This document shows, in pieces, positions 1-9,639 of a stretch of DNA of 64,000 bases; position 1 is the first letter of the stretch; every line of letters starts with the position of its first letter. Source of the stretch: Skermanella aerolata KACC 11604. Lineage in GTDB: Bacteria; Pseudomonadota; Alphaproteobacteria; Azospirillales; Azospirillaceae. The position numbers and the translations under genes were made by a program. The stretch spans positions 103,227 to 167,226 of the forward strand of contig NZ_AVFK01000015.1 in assembly GCF_000936425.1 (NCBI RefSeq). The letters are read 5' to 3'. A model generated the notes under the pieces. It saw only the letters and a list, made by a program, of their open reading frames with translations, searched no databases and was not told the origin of the DNA.

Positions 1-177
1 TTCGAGAACCGCCTGTCGCGCCGTCTCGGATTCATCCGGAGTCTGGATGAACGGACTGCCGAAGCGCGCTGTCACGCCTGTAATCTCGACCTGTGGTGGC
101 GCACTGCGACGCGCCTCCGCCACGATGGTATCGGTAACGGCGACTGTCGTGTTCGGATTGATGACCAGAATTCGCAT
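1..177 (-). CDS. Asp/Glu/hydantoin racemase family protein, N-terminal part
   Basis: Only the first 59 codons lie in the window; the gene runs off the left edge. The product begins MRILVINPNTT, the opening strand and loop typical of the Asp/Glu/hydantoin racemase family (PF01177), and continues with the segment ending FGSPFIQTPDE that is usual in these enzymes. Family members racemise amino acids or 5-substituted hydantoins through a cysteine pair, which is not reached here. The gene starts 25 nt after the stop of the ABC ATPase gene on the same strand, so it is probably the last or next gene of that operon, and may act on the transported compound. The exact substrate cannot be told. Confidence 0.8.
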   Translation of the reverse strand, partial: MRILVINPNTTVAVTDTIVAEARRSAPPQVEITGVTARFGSPFIQTPDESETARQAVLE

Positions 178-202
178 CTGTCGCTTCTTGTTATTGTTTG
201 GA

Positions 203-1216
203 TCAGCGGTCGATTCTCAGGCATCTGGCGGAATGGTCCGGCTCGGGCTTGAACAGCGGGATCTCCGTCTCCCGGCAGCGCTGCTCGACGTATTTGCAGC
301 GCGGCGCGAAGCTGCACCCCGACGGCAGTTTGGCAAGGTTGGGCGGAGAACCGGGGATCGTCTCCAGCCGCTCGCCGCGCGACGCGCCATGGACGGTGGA
401 AGCCAGCAGTCCCTCGGTATAGGGATGTAGCCGCTTGCCGATCACCGGACCGACCGGCCCGGCCTCGATGAAGCGCCCGGCATACATGACGGCGACATCG
501 TCTGCGATTTCGGCCGCCACCCCCATGTCATGGGTGACGAAGATCACCGCCATGCCCATTTCCCGCTGAAGCTGGCGCAGCAGGACCAGCACCTGCATCT
601 GGACCGTGGCGTCCAGGGCGGTCGTCGGTTCGTCCGCCAGCAGCAGGTCCGGTCGGCACGACAGCGCAAGTGCTATCATCGCCCGCTGGCGCATGCCGCC
701 GGACATCTCGTGCGGATAGGCCTTGAGCCGACGGGCGGCCGACGGGATCTGCACCATCTCCAGCAGGTCGAGCGCGCGCTTGTCGGCGTCCCGCCTCGAC
801 ACGCCTTCGTGCCGGACGACGGTTTCAGCGATCTGGTGGCCGATCGTGTAGACCGGGTCGAAGGCCAGCATCGGTTCCTGGAAGATCATGCTGACGACGG
901 AGCCGCGGACCTGCACCAGCTCCCGCTCGGACAGGGCGAGGATGTTCCGCCCGCCGATCATGATCTTGCCGCCATAGGTCGTCTTGCGCGCGGGATGCAG
1001 CCGCATCATCGCCTTCAGCGTAACGCTCTTGCCCGATCCGGACTCGCCCAGGATCGTCAGCACCTTGCCGCGTTCCAGCGTGAAGTCCACGCCGTTGACG
1101 GCGGCGATGCTGCCGTCGCCGCCCTTGAACTTCACGGTCAGGCCCTCGACGCTGACCAGCGGCACCCGTGCCGGCGCCGCCACGGGTGCCGCGTCCTGAC
1201 GAAGCGCTGCTGTCAT
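203..1216 (-). CDS. Dipeptide/oligopeptide-type ABC transporter ATPase, DppD/OppD-like
   Basis: A 337-residue cytoplasmic ATPase that would energise the uptake system encoded upstream. It has Walker A GESGSGKS, the signature LSGG equivalent (MSGGMRQR), Walker B (LLLADEPT) and the switch His in VTHDM. The C-terminal end has the oligopeptide/dipeptide transporter domain with the conserved Cys cluster ([17 protein letters not shown]), which in DppD/OppD relatives can bind an Fe-S cluster. The start chosen (ATG, 1216) overlaps the stop of the preceding ATPase gene as ATGA, indicating translational coupling. A longer in-frame extension upstream has no family similarity. Confidence 0.93.
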   Translation of the reverse strand: MTAALRQDAAPVAAPARVPLVSVEGLTVKFKGGDGSIAAVNGVDFTLERGKVLTILGESGSGKSVTLKAMMRLHPARKTTYGGKIMIGGRNILALSERELVQVRGSVVSMIFQEPMLAFDPVYTIGHQIAETVVRHEGVSRRDADKRALDLLEMVQIPSAARRLKAYPHEMSGGMRQRAMIALALSCRPDLLLADEPTTALDATVQMQVLVLLRQLQREMGMAVIFVTHDMGVAAEIADDVAVMYAGRFIEAGPVGPVIGKRLHPYTEGLLASTVHGASRGERLETIPGSPPNLAKLPSGCSFAPRCKYVEQRCRETEIPLFKPEPDHSARCLRIDR

Positions 1217-2313
1217 GCTACGGCTCCTGATAGCTGAGGGGCAAGCTGGGGGATGGCCTTGGTGTGGCCGGAACCCGCGATCTCCATATGGCAGGCCGCC
1301 GCGTGCCGCTCGGCGTCTGCGACGATCTCCAGCCGAGGTTCCACCGTGGCGCAGACGCCCTCGGCGAAGGCGCAACGGGTGCGGAAGCGGCAGCCGGACG
1401 GCGGGTTAATGGGATTGGGGGGATCGCCGGTCAGGGCAGGGGCTGTCGTCCGCTTGCCGGGGTCCATGCTGGGCATCGACGACAGCAGGGCACGGGTATA
1501 GGGATGGCGCGGGTTGCCGTAGATCGCCTCGACCGTGCCCGTCTCCACCACCTTGCCCAGATACATCACCAGCACCCGGTCGCTGATGTAGCGGACGACG
1601 TTCAGGTCGTGGGAGATGAAGATATAGGTCAGGCTCATGTCCCGCTTCAGGTCGTTCAGCAGGTTCAGCACCTGCGCCTCGACCGACTTGTCCAGGGCGG
1701 ATACCGCCTCGTCGAAGATCACCAGACGCGGCTCCAGCGCCAACGCGCGGGCGATGTTGATGCGCTGGCGCTGACCGCCGGAAAGCTCGTGCGGGTAGCG
1801 GCGGACGAACAGGTTGGGGTCCAGCCCGACCTTCCCCAGCAACGCCCGCGCCCGGTCGCGGGCTTCCTTGCCCGACACGCCATGGACCTTCGGACCGAAG
1901 GCGATGGTTTCTTCGATCGTCAGGCGCGGGTTCAGGCTGGCGTAGCTGTCCTGGAAGACCATCTGCATGCTGCGCCGCATGTCGCGCACGCTCAGGCCAT
2001 GCTGCTCGCCGACACCCTCGCCGTCGAAGATGACCGACCCGGCATCCGGCTCGATCAGCCGCATCAGCAGGCGCGCCGTCGTGGACTTGCCGCAGCCGCT
2101 TTCCCCGACGACGCCCAGCGTCTCGCCCTTGGCGACATCGAACGAGACGTCGTCCACCGCCTGCACGCTGGCGACCTTGCGGTTGAGCACGCCTCCCAGC
2201 ACGGGGAAGTATTTCAGCAGCCCCTTGACCATCAGCAGCGGCTGAGCCTCGCCGCCCCGGTCGCGCGGGTCCCTGTTCTTAGCGGGGGTAGTCGTGGCGG
2301 CATACGCCATCAT
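1213..2313 (-). CDS. Dipeptide/oligopeptide-type ABC transporter ATPase, DppF/OppF-like
   Basis: A 366-residue second ATPase of the uptake system. Seen are Walker A GESGCGKS, signature LSGGQRQR, Walker B (LVIFDEAVSALD) and the switch motif ISHDL, followed by the oligopeptide transporter C-terminal domain with Cys residues (SGCRFRTRC). DppF-type subunits pair with DppD-type ones as a heterodimer. The Met-Met start at 2313 overlaps the permease stop codon as ATGA. The reading frame stays open upstream through the permease gene, but that part is the wrong frame of dppC and is not part of the protein. Confidence 0.93.
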   Translation of the reverse strand: MMAYAATTTPAKNRDPRDRGGEAQPLLMVKGLLKYFPVLGGVLNRKVASVQAVDDVSFDVAKGETLGVVGESGCGKSTTARLLMRLIEPDAGSVIFDGEGVGEQHGLSVRDMRRSMQMVFQDSYASLNPRLTIEETIAFGPKVHGVSGKEARDRARALLGKVGLDPNLFVRRYPHELSGGQRQRINIARALALEPRLVIFDEAVSALDKSVEAQVLNLLNDLKRDMSLTYIFISHDLNVVRYISDRVLVMYLGKVVETGTVEAIYGNPRHPYTRALLSSMPSMDPGKRTTAPALTGDPPNPINPPSGCRFRTRCAFAEGVCATVEPRLEIVADAERHAAACHMEIAGSGHTKAIPQLAPQLSGAVA

Positions 2314-3197
2314 GCCCTCACATCCATGGCCGCGCGCAGGCCATCGCTCATCATGTTGAAGCAGATCGAGGTGATGAAGATCATCACTCCCGGCAGGGCG
2401 CAGACCCACGGGTTGACGTAGATCGACTGCCGCAGCGTGTTCAGCATCAGCCCCCATTCCGGTTCCGGCGGACGCACCCCCAGCCCCAGGAAGCTCAGGC
2501 CCGACGCCAGGATGATCGATACGCTGATGAGGCCCGTGGCGAAGACGAACACCGGCCCCAGCACGTTGCCCAGCACATGGACCCGGATGATGGTCCAACT
2601 GCCGGCCCCGCTCGCCCGCGCCGCCTCCACGAAGTCCAGGTTGCGGACGCTGGTCGTGACGCTCTCCGCGACCCGCGTGATCGGTGGGACGAAGACGATG
2701 GTCAGCGACACGATGCTGTTGACCAGCCCGGCCCCCAGCGCGCCGGAGATCGCGATCGCCAGCAGCACCGACGGGAAGGCGTAGAACACGTCCACCGTCC
2801 GCATGATCACCATGTTGATCTTGCCGCCGACGAAGCCGGCGACGATGCCGAGCAGACTGCCGATCACCAGCGCGTTGATAACAGGCGTAATGCCCATCAG
2901 CAGCGACAGCCGCCCGCCATAAATCAGCCGGCTCAGCATGTCGCGGCCAAGCTCGTCGGTGCCGAGCGGAAAGCCCGGCGTTCCGATGTCCTTCAACCGC
3001 CGTATCACGCTCGTCTTGTACGGATCGACGGGAGCCACCCACGGCGCGAAGATGGCCGATAGTATGATGGCAAGCAGCACGACGAGGCAGAAGATCGTCA
3101 CCCAGTCGCCCCGCAGCCGGCGGAACACGCTGCTCCAGTACCCGCGCGATGCCACGGGCGTATCCGGCACCATTCCCGGCAGAGTGGTTTCGGCCAT
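2310..3197 (-). CDS. ABC transporter permease, DppC-like
   Basis: A 295-residue inner-membrane permease of the DppC/OppC type. It starts with a short cytoplasmic segment and a first membrane helix (VTIFCLVVLLAIILSAIFAPW), then the periplasmic segment with GTDELGRDMLSRLIYGGR, a hallmark of this subfamily, and the BPD_transp_1 core with the EAA-like loop (VEAARASGAGSWTIIRVHVLGN) that docks on the ATPases. It lies 4 nt downstream of the dppB-like stop and overlaps the next ATPase gene, so it is inside the operon. Substrate is not evident from the permease. Confidence 0.93.
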   Translation of the reverse strand: MAETTLPGMVPDTPVASRGYWSSVFRRLRGDWVTIFCLVVLLAIILSAIFAPWVAPVDPYKTSVIRRLKDIGTPGFPLGTDELGRDMLSRLIYGGRLSLLMGITPVINALVIGSLLGIVAGFVGGKINMVIMRTVDVFYAFPSVLLAIAISGALGAGLVNSIVSLTIVFVPPITRVAESVTTSVRNLDFVEAARASGAGSWTIIRVHVLGNVLGPVFVFATGLISVSIILASGLSFLGLGVRPPEPEWGLMLNTLRQSIYVNPWVCALPGVMIFITSICFNMMSDGLRAAMDVRA

Positions 3198-3201
3198 TGG
3201 C

Positions 3202-4155
3202 TCAGGCCCTTTTGATGCGGGGATCGACCGCCGTCTGGATCAGGTCCACGACGACGTTGAGGAAGACGAAGAAGAGCGCCAGCACCAGGATCGTCCCCTG
3301 GAGCATCGGGATGTCGCGCCGGAAGATCGCCGTGTTCAGCAGGAACCCGGTGCCGGGCCACGAGAACACCGTCTCGATCAGGATCGAGCCGCCCAGCAGA
3401 TAGCCGAGCTGAAGCCCCATCACCGCCAGCACGGTCGGCGCCACGTTCCGCACCACATGGCCCAGCACGTGACGTTCCGACAGCCCCTTGGCGCGCAGCG
3501 CCTGGACGAACTCCTGGTTCAGGATCTCCGCCACGGCGGACCGCGTCGTCCGCATCACGATGCCGATCGGGATCACCGCCAGCGTAATCGCCGGCAGGAT
3601 CAGGTGCTGCATATGCGCCCAGTCCCAGGCCCAGTCGCTCGAGCCGCCCGGCCCCATGCCGACGGCGGGCAGCACGTTCAACTGGACCGAGAACACGATG
3701 ACCAGCACCATGCCCAGCCAGTAGTGCGGCACGCTGATGCCCGCGATGGCGATGGCCGTCGCCGCCTTATCCAGAGCGCGGCCCTGGTTGTAGCCGGCGA
3801 CGAACCCAAGCCCCGCGCCCAGCGTGAACCCGACCAGGGCTGCACACAGCGACAGCATGATCGTATTGCCGACCGCAGACATGACCTCGCCGCTGACCGA
3901 CTGGCCGGTTGCGACCGAGCGCCCGAGGTCGCCGGTCACGGCTCGCCCCAGCCACAGCGCGAACTGGACGGGCAGGGGCTTGTCGTAGCCGTAGTCGACC
4001 TTCAGCCGCTCGATCACATCGGGCGGCGCGTCGGCAGGCGCTATCGCACTGATCGGGTCGCCGGGGGCGAGGTGGACCAGCATGAAGATCATCAGCGAGA
4101 CGCCGAGGGCGATCGGCACCGAATAGAGCAGCCGCCGTATCAGATACGAGATCAT
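3202..4155 (-). CDS. ABC transporter permease, DppB-like
   Basis: A 317-residue inner-membrane permease. The N-terminus MISYLIRRLLYSVPIALGVSLMIF followed by LVHLAPGDP is the standard DppB/OppB opening. The EAA-like loop is visible as FVQALRAKGLSERHVLGHVVRN and the typical C-terminal DPRIKRA ends the protein. It forms the translocation pore with the DppC-like subunit. The ATG is 10 nt after the stop of the binding-protein gene, consistent with one transcript running leftward from dppA to the racemase. Confidence 0.93.
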   Translation of the reverse strand: MISYLIRRLLYSVPIALGVSLMIFMLVHLAPGDPISAIAPADAPPDVIERLKVDYGYDKPLPVQFALWLGRAVTGDLGRSVATGQSVSGEVMSAVGNTIMLSLCAALVGFTLGAGLGFVAGYNQGRALDKAATAIAIAGISVPHYWLGMVLVIVFSVQLNVLPAVGMGPGGSSDWAWDWAHMQHLILPAITLAVIPIGIVMRTTRSAVAEILNQEFVQALRAKGLSERHVLGHVVRNVAPTVLAVMGLQLGYLLGGSILIETVFSWPGTGFLLNTAIFRRDIPMLQGTILVLALFFVFLNVVVDLIQTAVDPRIKRA

Positions 4156-4165
4156 AACAGGCCGA

Positions 4166-5785
4166 TCATTCCACGGTGATGGAGGAGAAGTTCTGGTACC
4201 AGTTCTGCGCCTGGACGAAGCCCTTGACCTTCGACGTCATGGCGCGCGGAGCGACGTCGTGGGTGACGTAGAGGAACAGAGCGTCGTTGACGAACTTCTC
4301 GTGGACTTCCTGAAGCGCCTTGGTCTGCTCGGCCGGGGTGAAGGCGTTCTTGGCTTTCTGGAACAGCGCGTCCATCTCGGGGTCGTTGTACCAGCCCCAG
4401 TTGGTGCCGTTGGGGGCCGTCAGCTTGCTGTCGAGATGCCGGATGAAGCCGGTGAACGGGTCCTGGATGAAGTAGGTGAAGTTGATCGCGTTGGCGCCCT
4501 TGACCTGATCAGACTTGGCGCCGGCCCGCCACAGGTTGACCATCGTGTTCCACTCGACCACCTCGAAATCGACCTTGATGCCGACCTCGCCCAGGGTCTG
4601 CTGGATGTACTCGTTCATCGGCAGCGGCTGCATCTGGCCCGATCCGCTGGCCGAGATCAGCACCTTGACGGTGACCGGCTTGTCCGGCCCGTAGCCGGCC
4701 TCCGCCAGCAGCTCCTTCGCCTTCTCCGGATCGTAGGTGATGTCGAACTGCGGCTTGCCGAACCACTGGCTCGACGGCAGCACATGGCCCTTGGCCGGAA
4801 CCATCATGCCGCCCAGCAGCTCGCTCAAGCCGTCGCGGTCGACCGCAAGGTTGGCGGCCTTCCTGACCCGGATGTCGTTCCAGGGAGAACCCTCGACCCG
4901 GCTCAGATGCCATGTCCAGTTATGCGGATAGCCGTTGGACGTGATCTGGAAACCGGCCTGCTTCAGGCTTGGGATCGCATCCGGCGCCGGGGCCTCGATC
5001 CAATCGACCTGACCGGAGCGCAGCGCCGAAGTCCGCGTGGCGGCTTCCGGGATCGGCACCAGCACCAGCTTGTCCAGCTTGGGCACGCGGGTTTCGTCCC
5101 AGTATTCCTTGAACGGCACCATCTCGGCCCGCTCGCGCGCGGTCCAGGACACCAGCTTCCACGGTCCCGTGCCCGAAGGCTGAAGCGCGAACTTGTTCCA
5201 GTCCTTGCCGACCGCTTCCCAGTGCGCCGGGCTGGAAATCAATATCCAGGCGAGCTGATACGGTACGAACGCGTCCGGCTCCTTCGTGGTCACTTCCAGC
5301 GTATAGTCGTCGATCGCCTTATACGAGGCCACCGCCGGGATGCGGCTGCGGCCCTGGGCCGCCTGCTTGGGATCGTATTGCGGCGACTTGTCGTTCAGCA
5401 GCTTATCGAGGTTCCAGACCACGGCCGAGGCCTTGAACTCCGACCCGTCGTGGAACTTGGCGCCCTGCCGCAGCTTGAAGACCCACTTGGTCTTGTCGGC
5501 GTCGTCGACCTTCCATTCCGTCGCCAGTCCCGGAACGAGGTCCGACGCCTTGTCCGCCGACGTCAGGTCCCAGTTCACCAGCGCATCATAGACGGTATAG
5601 CCCATGAACCGCTGGCCCTCGCCGCCCTGGTCGGTCTGGCCCGTCGTCAGCGGAATGTCCGCCAGCGTCATGCCGATCCGCAAAGTACCCTGGGCACTGG
5701 CGACACCCGGCGCCATCAGCGCCGCCGATACCGATAGCGATATCGATGCCGCAGCCATCAGCCGCTGGATCTTCTTGATATGCAA
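4166..5785 (-). CDS. Periplasmic substrate-binding protein of peptide/opine ABC transporter (SBP_bac_5), TTG start
   Basis: A 539-residue exported solute-binding protein, family 5 (DppA/OppA type). Residues 1-31 form a signal peptide ending near VASAQG. The mature part shows family hallmarks such as VYDALVNWD, WVFKLRQGAKFHDGS and the C-terminal lobe with LLAEAGYGPDKP. The start is a TTG; it is favoured because a GGAGG lies 5 nt upstream and no ATG lies before the signal sequence. It is the first gene of a leftward operon with two permeases, two ATPases and a racemase. The racemase neighbour hints at amino-acid derivatives, but the ligand is unknown. Confidence 0.93.
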   Translation of the reverse strand: MHIKKIQRLMAAASISLSVSAALMAPGVASAQGTLRIGMTLADIPLTTGQTDQGGEGQRFMGYTVYDALVNWDLTSADKASDLVPGLATEWKVDDADKTKWVFKLRQGAKFHDGSEFKASAVVWNLDKLLNDKSPQYDPKQAAQGRSRIPAVASYKAIDDYTLEVTTKEPDAFVPYQLAWILISSPAHWEAVGKDWNKFALQPSGTGPWKLVSWTARERAEMVPFKEYWDETRVPKLDKLVLVPIPEAATRTSALRSGQVDWIEAPAPDAIPSLKQAGFQITSNGYPHNWTWHLSRVEGSPWNDIRVRKAANLAVDRDGLSELLGGMMVPAKGHVLPSSQWFGKPQFDITYDPEKAKELLAEAGYGPDKPVTVKVLISASGSGQMQPLPMNEYIQQTLGEVGIKVDFEVVEWNTMVNLWRAGAKSDQVKGANAINFTYFIQDPFTGFIRHLDSKLTAPNGTNWGWYNDPEMDALFQKAKNAFTPAEQTKALQEVHEKFVNDALFLYVTHDVAPRAMTSKVKGFVQAQNWYQNFSSITVE

Positions 5786-5970
5786 CTCTGCCTCCGCCCG
5801 TTCCTGTCAGGTTTGGCGGAAGGCATCTTCAAGATCGGTGCCAGCGGCGGGTCGGGATTGGATGTCCTTGATCGCTCAAGGATTGGGCAGGCGCATCATC
5901 CGCAAGACGGATCGTTTCTGCTCAAGAATACGGCACTATGCAGGAGGTGCCCAATTGACCGGCAGGGCGT

Positions 5971-6729
5971 CTACGCGATCTCCAGCATAGCCCGGCCGAC
6001 GGCCGGGAACTCCGCCGCGATCCGGCACGGACCCTCGACGAAGATCGTTCCGGTGCAGGACCCTGTCGTGATCAGGTCGCCGGCCTTGATGCCGCCCAGG
6101 CTGCGGGCACCGGTGTTGGCAAGCCAGACCAGCATCCGCAACGGATCGCCCGCCGAGTTTCCTCCCACCGTCTCGAGCACCGGTTTGCCGTCGATCGAGA
6201 GCGACACCGGCTCGTTGACGGGATCGACCTCCCGCCAGTCGGGCCGGCCGCTGCCGACGACCAGCGCGCCATGGTTCATCTGATCGGCGACCTGGGCGAG
6301 CCGGTCCACCGAATTCCAGGCTGCGAAGCGGGTGTCCACGATCTCGATCGCGGCATGCACCGATCCTACGGCATCGAAGACTTCGTCCTCCCCGTAGAGC
6401 TGCTGCCGGGCGATCAGCGTCTTCGAGAAGCGATAGACCAGTTCCGCTTCGACCCCGATCACGTTGAAGCGAGAGGCCGGTATGCGGGTGGCGCCGTCGA
6501 ACACCGTGTCCGCCGTCAGGGCAGCCCGGAACGGTTCCGCCTCGGGAGTGATGGCGCCCACCTTCCATCCAGCCCGGGTCCCGAGCTTACGGACCAGATG
6601 ATCCTGAACGGCGTAGGCGTCGTCCCAGCTACCGGGATTGGCCGGAGCCGGCAGGCTGGTCAGCCTGACACCTTTCCGGCGCGCGTCCAGCAGCAGATCC
6701 GCGGCGATCGAGACGTCGCGAGGCGTCAT
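5971..6729 (-). CDS. Fumarylacetoacetate hydrolase-family hydratase (2-keto-4-pentenoate hydratase type)
   Basis: A 252-residue cytoplasmic protein with the FAH fold. The segment GVEAELVYRF carries the acidic E-x-E pair that binds the divalent metal in 2-oxopent-4-enoate hydratases, and VHAAIEIVDTRF and LITTGSCTGTIFV match the conserved core of the hydratase branch. Such enzymes hydrate or cleave 2-keto acids in catabolic pathways. Its start overlaps the stop of the sugar kinase gene as ATGA, so both are made from one message. Together they suggest breakdown of a keto-deoxy sugar acid or aromatic-derived keto acid; which one cannot be decided from sequence. Confidence 0.85.
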   Translation of the reverse strand: MTPRDVSIAADLLLDARRKGVRLTSLPAPANPGSWDDAYAVQDHLVRKLGTRAGWKVGAITPEAEPFRAALTADTVFDGATRIPASRFNVIGVEAELVYRFSKTLIARQQLYGEDEVFDAVGSVHAAIEIVDTRFAAWNSVDRLAQVADQMNHGALVVGSGRPDWREVDPVNEPVSLSIDGKPVLETVGGNSAGDPLRMLVWLANTGARSLGGIKAGDLITTGSCTGTIFVEGPCRIAAEFPAVGRAMLEIA

Positions 6730-7655
6730 ACCAGCCCCTCCCGCTTCAGGACGTCGGAGGGCATCGCGGAGCGTGGAATGATGGCGCCCCTGTATCCGAC
6801 CACGGCGCCCGCCAGCCGATGACCGGCGCGTGCCGCGTCGACCGGGTTCGCTCCCGACAGCCGGGCGGTCAGGTAAGCGGCGGCGAAGCTGTCGCCGGCG
6901 GCGGTCGTATCCACGACCCTTTCGACCGGTTTCGCCTCGACCAAATCGTCCGACCCATCGACCATGACGCGGCAGGCCGGCTCGGCGAGCTTCAGCACCA
7001 CCTCGGCAGGCCTTTGTCCCTCCAGGAACGTCTCCGTTCCACCTTCGCCGAACAGCAGGTCGAGATCCTCGGTGGAGGCAAGGGCTATGTCCGAACGGCT
7101 CAGGATGTCCCGGTATGCCTGCCGCGCGACGTCGCGTTCCGGCCAGCCGCGCGTCCTGAAATTGGTGTCGAAGGCGATCCGCACCCCGGCGGCGCGTGCC
7201 TTGTCCAGCGCATCGGACAGCACAGCGCGGCCCTTTTCGCCATAGAGCGACAGCGTGATGCCGGACAGGTAAAGCAGCGAGTAGTCCCGCGCCAGCGCCT
7301 CGATCAGGGCCGGCGTCTTTTCCAGGGCGAACAGGTCGCGCGCGGCGGCGCTGTCCCGCCAGTACTGGAAGCGGCGTTCGCCGCTAGCATCCGTCTGGAT
7401 CACGTAGAGTCCCGGCAGGCGGCCCGACAGCCGCAAAACCTTGGACGTTCCGATGCCCTCCGCCTTCCAGGCGGCCAGCATCTCGTCGCTCCAGCCGTCG
7501 TCGCCCAGCGCCGTGACGTAATCGACCGGCGTGCCGAGCCGCGCCATGTAGAGCGCCGTGTTCAGCGTATCGCCGCCGTAACTACGCGTCAGGCTGCCAT
7601 CGGCGTGCTCCGACAGCTCGATCATGCATTCGCCGATGCAGGCGACCCGAACCAT
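6726..7655 (-). CDS. PfkB-family sugar kinase, 2-dehydro-3-deoxygluconokinase-like
   Basis: A 309-residue kinase of the ribokinase/PfkB family. The opening VACIGECMIEL, the GGDTLNTA substrate motif and the C-terminal motif DTTAAGDSF with the probable catalytic Asp255 are seen. The GDTLNTA form and the overall layout are those of KDG kinases (KdgK), which phosphorylate 2-keto-3-deoxygluconate to KDPG. The usual GAGD is AAGD here, a common variant. It is coupled to the downstream FAH-family hydratase by a 4-nt overlap. Assignment as KdgK is good but other keto-sugar kinases are possible. Confidence 0.85.
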   Translation of the reverse strand: MVRVACIGECMIELSEHADGSLTRSYGGDTLNTALYMARLGTPVDYVTALGDDGWSDEMLAAWKAEGIGTSKVLRLSGRLPGLYVIQTDASGERRFQYWRDSAAARDLFALEKTPALIEALARDYSLLYLSGITLSLYGEKGRAVLSDALDKARAAGVRIAFDTNFRTRGWPERDVARQAYRDILSRSDIALASTEDLDLLFGEGGTETFLEGQRPAEVVLKLAEPACRVMVDGSDDLVEAKPVERVVDTTAAGDSFAAAYLTARLSGANPVDAARAGHRLAGAVVGYRGAIIPRSAMPSDVLKREGLV

Positions 7656-7830
7656 GCTTGTCTCCGTCCCTATCTTCGATGCCTGGGTTGTTTCCGCCGG
7701 CCCCGGGACCGGCCCGAGAAGGCTGTCCGGTATAGGCTAGTCTGTACAGGCCGGTCTATTCCCATGGCTTGGCAAAGCATACACCGGCAAAACCTTCGGC
7801 CCGACAGTTTTCAGCCGTACAGCAGCGTGG

Positions 7831-8868
7831 TCATGCTTTACGAAACAGCAGGACACCGTCCGCGTCGGTGGTGCGGGTCAGAAGACCGCGGCGGAAAAGA
7901 TGGTTCAGGTGAGCCAGCGCCTCGCCGACCGCGAAGACGAGCTGGTGCGGGTCGAGTTCGCGGCGGAACATGATCCGCGTCACGTCCGCGATGGATCGCG
8001 GGGCTTCGCAGGCGGCCAGCGTTTCCGACAGGCGTTCCCTGTGGTGCGCCGCCAGTCCGTCCAGCCGCGCATGCAGGCCCCGGAAGGGCGTATCGTGCGA
8101 CGGCAGGATCAGCGTGTCGTCCGGCACGATGCGAAAGCGTTCCAGCGTTTGCAGGAAATCGGTCAGCGGATCGGCCTCCGGTTCGGCGGGCCAGACGCTG
8201 ATGTTGGGGCTGATGCGCGGCAGCACCTGATCGCCGGCGATCAGGATACCGGCGGATTGGCTGTAAAGGCTGACATGCTCGGGAGAATGGCCGCCGCCGA
8301 TGATGACCCGCCATTCGTTGCCGCCTATCGCGATCCTGTCGCCTTCCCTCAGCCTGCGCAGCACCGGCGGCAGGGATTCCACTCCGCGGGCATAGGCGTT
8401 CCCGCGCTCCGCCAGCACGCCGAGCGACGCATCGTCCAGCCCGGCCCGCCGGTAGAAGGCAAGGCCGTTGCGGACCATGGTTTCCGGGTTCTCCTGGCTG
8501 AGCGCGCGGCCGAGCAGCCATTCCGTCAGGCTGGCGCAGAACTCGGCGTCCCAGCGCTCGACCAGCCAAGCGGCAAGGCCGATATGATCCGGGTGGAAAT
8601 GGGTCGCAACCACCCGGACGATCGGCTTGCCGCCCAGCGCCGAGGCGAAGACCTGCTCCCAGTAGTCCCTGGTCCTGTTGCTGCCGATGCCGGTATCGAC
8701 GACGGTCCAGCCCGCATCGTCCTCCAGCAGCCAGATATTGATGTGGTTCAGCGCGAAGGGCAGGGGCATCCGCACCCACAGGATACCGGGAGCCACGGCG
8801 ACCGTTCGACCTGCTTCCGGCAGGTCGCCACTGTCGGCCGGTCGAGGATGCGGGTCGTGTCGGTCCAT
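7831..8868 (-). CDS. MBL-fold metallo-hydrolase
   Basis: A 345-residue metallo-beta-lactamase-fold protein. The metal motif THFHPDHIG gives the H-x-H-x-D-H ligands, GGGHSPEH supplies the next His, GDQVLPRISPN the bridging Asp, and LPSHDTPF a further His. The C-terminal part (about 90 residues) is a helical extension found in many proteobacterial MBL hydrolases acting on thioesters or lactones. The start at the ATG of MDRHD is chosen; an ATG 14 codons upstream is also open but neither has a strong ribosome binding site. The gene stands alone on the minus strand. The substrate is unknown. Confidence 0.85.
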   Translation of the reverse strand: MDRHDPHPRPADSGDLPEAGRTVAVAPGILWVRMPLPFALNHINIWLLEDDAGWTVVDTGIGSNRTRDYWEQVFASALGGKPIVRVVATHFHPDHIGLAAWLVERWDAEFCASLTEWLLGRALSQENPETMVRNGLAFYRRAGLDDASLGVLAERGNAYARGVESLPPVLRRLREGDRIAIGGNEWRVIIGGGHSPEHVSLYSQSAGILIAGDQVLPRISPNISVWPAEPEADPLTDFLQTLERFRIVPDDTLILPSHDTPFRGLHARLDGLAAHHRERLSETLAACEAPRSIADVTRIMFRRELDPHQLVFAVGEALAHLNHLFRRGLLTRTTDADGVLLFRKA

Positions 8869-9000
8869 ATGACGGGACTCTTGCAATGGTTTCACGGGGG
8901 AACCATTCACAGGAACCCGTCAGGGTTATACAGCCTTACTCCCTGAACACGTCAAGGTCTGTCAGAACAAGTTAACCGTCGGTGCGGCCAACTATCCGCG

Positions 9001-9468
9001 TCAGCCGTAGCGGCGCATGCGCTCCAGCTGATCGACCGCTTCGACCGGCGTCTGCCCGCCGGCGGCAACCGCGAAGAAGCTCGACAGGTCGCCGTCCACG
9101 ATGGATACGTGGCGCTCGATGGCGAGACGCGGCCCGGCCGTGCCGGCCGAGGCGGGAACGTCATGGCGGCTGCGGTAGCGGATGCGGCCCGCGGCGTCCG
9201 GCGCCTCGAAATGCCCTTCCTCCGCCGCGTCGTTCAGCCGGGTCACCAGTTCGGTGATCGCCTGACGCCGGCCATGCGAGATCGTCAGGGGCAGCGTCGA
9301 GCAGATCGACAGGACGCTGTCGTCCTGTTCGAGCCCGATCGCCACAGGCCAATTGCCGTTTCGGCCCATCGCCTGGAAATTGAGGATTTCCTGCCCGTCC
9401 GGCTGCTTGGACAGACATACATGACGCTTTCCAAAATCCTGGCGCAAATACCCCAGAAGTCGATCCAT
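9001..9468 (-). CDS. YbjN-like domain protein
   Basis: A 155-residue soluble protein without signal peptide or membrane segment. The order of elements (PVAIGLEQDDSVLSICSTLPL, then a helix with AITELVTRLN, then GHFEAPDAAGRIRYR) resembles the YbjN/type III chaperone-like fold, whose members are small sensory or chaperone-like proteins with poorly known roles. The start at MDRLLGYL is chosen because the 36 residues before it are basic and unlike a protein, and a GGGAG lies just upstream. It sits alone between the MBL hydrolase and a LuxR-type regulator. Function is not known. Confidence 0.65.
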   Translation of the reverse strand: MDRLLGYLRQDFGKRHVCLSKQPDGQEILNFQAMGRNGNWPVAIGLEQDDSVLSICSTLPLTISHGRRQAITELVTRLNDAAEEGHFEAPDAAGRIRYRSRHDVPASAGTAGPRLAIERHVSIVDGDLSSFFAVAAGGQTPVEAVDQLERMRRYG

Positions 9469-9639
9469 GCCGCCCGATCTCCCAACGGTTACCCGTGAGT
9501 GGGACGTCCTGCATCGAAAGAAAACAGAACGTCCCGTCACATTCATCCGTATGGTGAGACCAAGCCCTTCGCACATGCAACGTCTTCGAAGGTGAAGCCT
9601 GCTTTTGGGTGTCCGTACTGGTAAGACCAGCCTTTTACT